Part shown: positions 59,585-64,000 of the stretch, in pieces
Layout: every line of letters begins with the position of its first letter
Position numbering within the stretch: the first letter of the stretch is position 1
Source: Lycium barbarum
Lineage: Eukaryota; Streptophyta; Magnoliopsida; Solanales; Solanaceae
Assembly: GCF_019175385.1 (NCBI RefSeq)
Contig: NC_083339.1
Coordinates: 29,045,637-29,109,636 of the forward strand
DNA length: 64,000 bases
Direction: 5' to 3'
Position numbers and translations under genes: made by a program
The notes under the pieces: model-generated
Seen by the model: the letters and a program-made list of their open reading frames with translations, nothing else
What the model was told of the DNA's origin: nothing
Database searches by the model: none

Positions 59585-59622
59585 TTAGGTGAAGCCTTCT
59601 TTGATTGTCGTGGTTTACCCAT

Positions 59623-61203
59623 ACCTGTGGAAGGAAAAGTTAGATATGATGTACGAGAAGTTGTAAAAATTTTACACCTTATGAATTTAAGCCAAAGACT
59701 TTAATTAGGTCAGGTACCGTAACACAGTCGACGGACCGTCGATGGTGTTACGGGCCGTATCTTCATCCGTAACTGAAATGGTTCAATTAAGCAAAGGGGC
59801 CGTAACACAGTCGACGGTCCGTATCATAGTATACGGTTCGTAACGTCGCACCGTAACGTGATCAAAATTTCCAGAAAAGTTACTGGAAATTTGAGAGGTG
59901 TTACGGTGTGATGTTACGGTCCGTAACGTACGTTACGGTCCGTAACACATAATGACGGGCAACAGAGTAGCAAACAAATGGCTTGGCCAAATTTTATCGT
60001 TTTAAGCACGAGGCCAAGATTTTCGACTTAATGATCCATGGGTATGTTGTGAAACAATATTATATCCCCTCACATGCCTCGGGTTACTCAGACTTCACCC
60101 GATTTTATTAAAGTTTTCATTGGGGACTTGTATCGAACAGTTGGTGGGCAAACCGATTTAGTAATTTCACGAATGAAACCTTCAACCGGATTTGCCCTCC
60201 AATTCAGTGGGAAGCAGTTGCTTGTACCCACGAATCATTTAAACAGCACCAATACCAATCCCAACCCCCAACCAATGTCAAATCCCCCATAACTTATCAA
60301 TTTAAATGCAAACTCAATCAACACAGCCCAAAACACGAATTTCAACACATATTTTACGAAATTACTCATGAGCATCATAGAACTCGCATTGATAGCTAAA
60401 AGAAAAGAGTAAAGACATGTAATACCTGATCGTTGGCGATTGTAAGGATGAAACTCAACTTAAAACAGTGATTGTGGATAAGAAAATAGTAATGAGATTT
60501 TAGAAAAATATGGGGGAGAATGGGAGGAGGATGAAGAGAGGAGGATGTGAAGAAGAGAAGAGAGGATTTATGAGGGAGAGGGAGTTGAAAAACGTGTGAA
60601 GAATCGTTATAATTTGGAATGGGAACCGTCGGTAATGTATTTAAACATTTCCGACAATTACGTTACCTGTTACGGACCGTATCATAGGATACGGTCCGTA
60701 TCTTGTGTTACGGTTCATCAAACGACCCCGTTTCGTTTATTCATTAATGACCTGGCAGTCCAATCGACGGACCGTAACTCGTGTTACGGTCCGTATCACC
60801 TGGCGTAACATGTTGAAAATTTCCAGTGAAGCCCATATTTTGCATCAAAGTTACGACACAGTGTTACGGTCCGTAACACGTACGACGGACCGTAACTCGT
60901 ACCGTAACACTCTTCCTCACCCTTCAGTGATTTTTTTATTTTTTTCTTTTTGCCTGTTACGCTTCAAGATACGGACCGTAACAAGAGTTACGGGCCGTAA
61001 CGTGGAGCGTCTCGCCTTGGATCACTTGGTAGTTATTTGGTCCCTTCAGTTCTCAAAATCCCACCACATTAGCACATCAACAACACAAAAGAATACAATG
61101 AAAATATAAACTTTAAACTACTTACAAAGCGGTAAATGTGGGTTGCCTCCCACACAGCGCTTGGTTTAACGTCACGGCTCGACGTGGTACCTCATTTTCG
61201 AGT
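59623..61203 (-). other. Spacer between Athila pol and env-like ORF, palindrome-rich
   Basis: Contains at least eleven exact ACGGACCGT/ACGGTCCGT cores at 59720-60990, in two clusters (59720-59950 and 60665-60990), plus variants (ACGGGCCGT). No gene on either strand is supported; an ATG frame at 60074 on the + strand has no domain. GTGAGGGAG-type purine-rich sequence on the + strand lies at 60500-60590. Confidence 0.7.
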
Positions 61204-63993
61204 TCAGGAGCCATATTTCAAACGATACCTATCCACGACCTTACCATCATCAATACACCAATGGTAATGCTTCACTCTTTGTGCATTCACCTTAAAAGTC
61301 CGAGTGCCATCCTCGGATTTCACCTCAATGACGCTTCCATTTGGGGACACACTCACAATTTCAAAAGGACCAGACCAACGAGACTTTAACTTGCCTGGAA
61401 AGAACTTCAGGCGTGAATTGTACAACAAGACCAAGTCTTTTGGCTGAAAATCCCTTTTTAGGATCTTCGAGTCATGATAGTATTTCATCTTTTCCTTGTA
61501 CAGTGTTGCACTTTCATAGGCATTGTACCTAAATTCATCCATCTCGTTGATTTGAAACAACCGCAGCTTAGTTGCTTCATGCCAATCCATATTCAGCTTT
61601 TTCAATGCCCAAAGGGCTTTATGCTCAAGCTCAATAGGCAAATGACATGCCTTCCCAAATACCAACTTATACGGTGAAGTCCCTATAGGCGTTTTGAATG
61701 CCGTGCGATATGCCCATAAAGCATCATCCAACTTTTTAGACCAGTCAGTGCGATTCACATTGACCGTCTTTGCCAAGATGCTTTTTATTTCTCTGTTTGA
61801 GACCTCAACCTGACCACTCGTCTGAGGATGATATGGAGTGGCAACCCTGTGATGCACGCCATATTTTTCAAGAAGATCAGCAAATGGTTTATTGCAGAAA
61901 TGAGATCCACCATCGCTAATAATAGCTCTAGGAGTGCCAAATCTAGTAAAGATGTTCTTTTTGAGAAACGCATTGACTCTCCTACCATCATTGTTAGGCA
62001 AGGCCACCGCCTCCACCCATTTGGAGACATAATCCACTGCGACAAGAATGTATTTCAGGCCGTAGGAGCTCACGAAGGGCCCCATAAAATCAATTCCCCA
62101 TACATCAAATAGCTCCACCTCAAGAACAAAGTTCATCGGAGTTTCATGCCTCCGACCTATTGTGCCCTGGCGTTGGCATTTATCACAAGAGCGTGCCAAC
62201 ATATTTGCATCACGATAAATGGCTGGCCAGTAGTAGCCACACTCTAGCACCTTGGCTGCTGTTCGATTTCCACTGTGATGTCCACCAACTGGAGAATCAT
62301 GGCACGCTTTCAAGATGTCCATCACCTCAGATTCCGCCACACATCTCCGGATCATATTGTCAGCACACGTTCTGAATAAGTAAGGCTCATCCCATAAATA
62401 CTGTCGGCAGTCTCGCAAGAACTTCTTCTTTTGATATGTCTTCAACTCTTCAGGAACGATGCCAGTTACCAAATAATTGGCAATATCGGCATACCATGGT
62501 GCCACATCATTGGAAATGACCAAAACTCTTTCATCCGGGAAAGTGTCATCAATATCTAGCACATCACTCGGTCTCCCTGGTGCTTCCAGTCTGGAAAGAT
62601 GGTCAGCTACTTGATTTTCTGACCCTTTCCGGTCTCTGACTTCAAAGTCAAATTCTTGTAGCAACAACACCCATCTTATCAACCGAGGCTTAGCATCCTT
62701 TTTCGTCATCAAATAGCGCAATGCAGCATGGTCAGTGTGAACCACTACCTTGGCACCCAACAAATAAGCCCGGAACTTTTCAAAAGCATAAACAATAGCA
62801 AGTAATTCTTGCTCCGTTACTGTATAGTTCAGCTGGGCTCCATTCAATGTTTTGCTGGCATAATAATTTGGGTGCAGGATTTTGTTTAGCCGCTGACCAA
62901 GCACAGCACCAATTGCAAGACCACTGGCGTCACACATTAATTCAAAGGGAAGTGACCAATCTGGGGACACCACAATCGGTGCGGAGGTTAATTTCAGCTT
63001 CAACTCGTCAAACGCCTTGATGCACTTTTCATCAAAATTGAATTTGGATTCTTTTTCTAAGAGTTTGCACATGGGATTTGCAATTTTTGAGAAGTCTTTG
63101 ATAAACCTTCTATAGAATCCGGCGTGCCCCAAGAAACTCCGAACTCCTTTTACTGAAACGGGCGGAGGGAGTTGTGAAATCACATCGATTTTAGCTTGAT
63201 CAACCTCAATCCCTTTTTCTGAAATCTTATGGCCAAGGACAATGCCCTCCTTGACCATAAAATGACACTTCTCCCAGTTGAGCACGAGGTTGGTTTCCTC
63301 ACACCGTTGCAGCACCCGATCAAGATGACCCAAACATTCATCGAATGAATCTACCACCACCGAGAAATCATCCATGAAAACTTCAAGAAAGTTTTCAACC
63401 ATATCAGAGAATATGGACATCATGCATCTTTGGAAGGTAGCTGGTGCATTGCAAAGACCAAATGGCATCCGGCTGAAAGCGAATGTCCCATAGGGACAAG
63501 TGAAAGTAGTCTTTTCTTGGTCTTCCAACGCAATGTTGATCTGGTTGTATCCTGAGTACCCATCCAAGAAACAGTAATAAGATCTTCCGGCTAGCCGATC
63601 AAGCATTTGATCAATAAAAGGCATAGGGAAGTGATCCTTGCAAGATGCGGTATTCAGCTTCCGGTAGTCCATACACACTCTCCAACCGGTGACAGTCCTT
63701 GTTGGAATCAACTCATTTTTCGAGTTAGGGACAACAGTGATGCCCCCTTTCTTTGGCACACACTGAACAGGGCTTACCCAAGGGTTGTTGGCAATCGGGT
63801 AAACCACCCCAGCATCTAACCACTTAATGATCTCCTTCTTCACCACCTCTTGCATCGGTGGATTTAATCTTCTCTGATGTTCAACACTCGGCGAACTTTC
63901 CTCCTCCAACTGTATTCGGTGCTCACAAATTCCGGCGGGAATCCCCCGGATGTCTGCAATAGTCCAACCCAGAGCTCTTAAATGCTTTCTCAA
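61204..63993 (-). CDS. pol: Athila pol: RT, RNase H and integrase (5' end off window)
   Basis: An uninterrupted frame of at least 929 codons that probably continues beyond the right edge, so the listed ATG is not necessarily the start. [41 protein letters not shown] and the FMDD catalytic motif (63378-63367, residue about 206), typical for Athila. RNase [50 protein letters not shown]. Integrase: zinc finger H-H-C-C around residues 564-603 ([17 protein letters not shown]), catalytic D in DFMGPF (about 632), D in SDGGSHF (about 693) and E in SGQVEVSN (about 730). All key residues are present. It copies the element RNA to DNA and inserts it. Confidence 0.95.
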   Translation of the reverse strand: MRKHLRALGWTIADIRGIPAGICEHRIQLEEESSPSVEHQRRLNPPMQEVVKKEIIKWLDAGVVYPIANNPWVSPVQCVPKKGGITVVPNSKNELIPTRTVTGWRVCMDYRKLNTASCKDHFPMPFIDQMLDRLAGRSYYCFLDGYSGYNQINIALEDQEKTTFTCPYGTFAFSRMPFGLCNAPATFQRCMMSIFSDMVENFLEVFMDDFSVVVDSFDECLGHLDRVLQRCEETNLVLNWEKCHFMVKEGIVLGHKISEKGIEVDQAKIDVISQLPPPVSVKGVRSFLGHAGFYRRFIKDFSKIANPMCKLLEKESKFNFDEKCIKAFDELKLKLTSAPIVVSPDWSLPFELMCDASGLAIGAVLGQRLNKILHPNYYASKTLNGAQLNYTVTEQELLAIVYAFEKFRAYLLGAKVVVHTDHAALRYLMTKKDAKPRLIRWVLLLQEFDFEVRDRKGSENQVADHLSRLEAPGRPSDVLDIDDTFPDERVLVISNDVAPWYADIANYLVTGIVPEELKTYQKKKFLRDCRQYLWDEPYLFRTCADNMIRRCVAESEVMDILKACHDSPVGGHHSGNRTAAKVLECGYYWPAIYRDANMLARSCDKCQRQGTIGRRHETPMNFVLEVELFDVWGIDFMGPFVSSYGLKYILVAVDYVSKWVEAVALPNNDGRRVNAFLKKNIFTRFGTPRAIISDGGSHFCNKPFADLLEKYGVHHRVATPYHPQTSGQVEVSNREIKSILAKTVNVNRTDWSKKLDDALWAYRTAFKTPIGTSPYKLVFGKACHLPIELEHKALWALKKLNMDWHEATKLRLFQINEMDEFRYNAYESATLYKEKMKYYHDSKILKRDFQPKDLVLLYNSRLKFFPGKLKSRWSGPFEIVSVSPNGSVIEVKSEDGTRTFKVNAQRVKHYHWCIDDGKVVDRYRLKYGS

Positions 63994-64000
63994 GACTATG

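Larger units (their letters stand above)
54126..64000 (-). mobile_element. Athila LTR retrotransposon, 3' two-thirds
   Basis: On the - strand from the right edge: RT-RNase H-integrase in one open frame (to 61204), a repeat-rich spacer, an ORF in the place of the Athila env-like gene, a PPT and the 3' LTR. It is inserted in the chromovirus integrase; the five bases CCCAA at 54121-54125 would be one copy of the target duplication. Gag, protease, PBS and 5' LTR are outside the window. The long uninterrupted pol suggests a young copy. Confidence 0.9.

Overview
This is plant nuclear DNA, very probably from a nightshade-family (Solanaceae) genome. That placement is inferred from the mix of LTR retrotransposon families and MITEs, the spliced gene and the AT-rich intergenic sequence; nothing in the window proves the species. 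The window is a nest of transposable elements around one recognisable host gene, a two-exon phosphatidylethanolamine-binding-protein (PEBP, YbhB/YbcL-type) gene at 43123-44309 with its own TATA box and polyadenylation signal.

Layout. 1-14143: a large Ogre/Tat-like LTR element on the + strand. Its 5' LTR is cut by the window edge and its 3' LTR is complete at 10204-14143 (3.9 kb). It carries gag and a protease with a G-patch-like tail but no reverse transcriptase, RNase H or integrase, and has a long non-coding 3' part with two kinds of repeats. 14144-24596: a decayed Tat-type Gypsy element on the - strand (5' LTR, PBS, gag, protease, RT, two RNase H regions, integrase). Downstream of pol it holds an antisense, four-exon gene on the + strand with its own TATA box. 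Its 3' end is not in the window because the first element sits inside it. 24597-29884: a MITE, then an LTR and non-coding interior of a chromovirus-like element. 29885-36700: a tandem duplication, an Ogre-like LTR remnant on the - strand, a truncated Copia element carrying a Stowaway MITE and flanked by foldback arms, and a LINE fragment. 38129-42447: two Mutator-like non-autonomous elements and a foldback MITE. 42448-44400: promoter and PEBP gene. 45190-47374: a Stowaway MITE, short tandem duplications and a solo Athila-type LTR. 47829-54125: a chromovirus (Del/Tekay-like) on the + strand with LTR, PBS, gag, protease, RT, RNase H and the start of integrase, damaged by frameshifts. 54126-64000: an Athila element on the - strand inserted into that chromovirus integrase. 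Its 3' LTR, an env-like-region ORF and a long open RT-RNase H-integrase ORF are present; gag and the 5' LTR lie beyond the right edge.

The most unusual signal is regulatory. The Athila LTR, the stretch between Athila pol and its env-like ORF, and the unrelated chromovirus LTR all carry arrays of the same palindrome, TACGGACCGTA (or TACGGTCCGTA). In the LTRs these lie just upstream of the promoter. A second Athila-type LTR (46113-47374) keeps the same promoter backbone but has a different palindrome array (TGCTGCAGCA) in the same place. This looks like modular exchange of palindromic U3 cassettes between retrotransposon families. The second notable system is the spliced antisense gene of the Tat-type element, whose exons stay in frame across all three introns despite three point stops.
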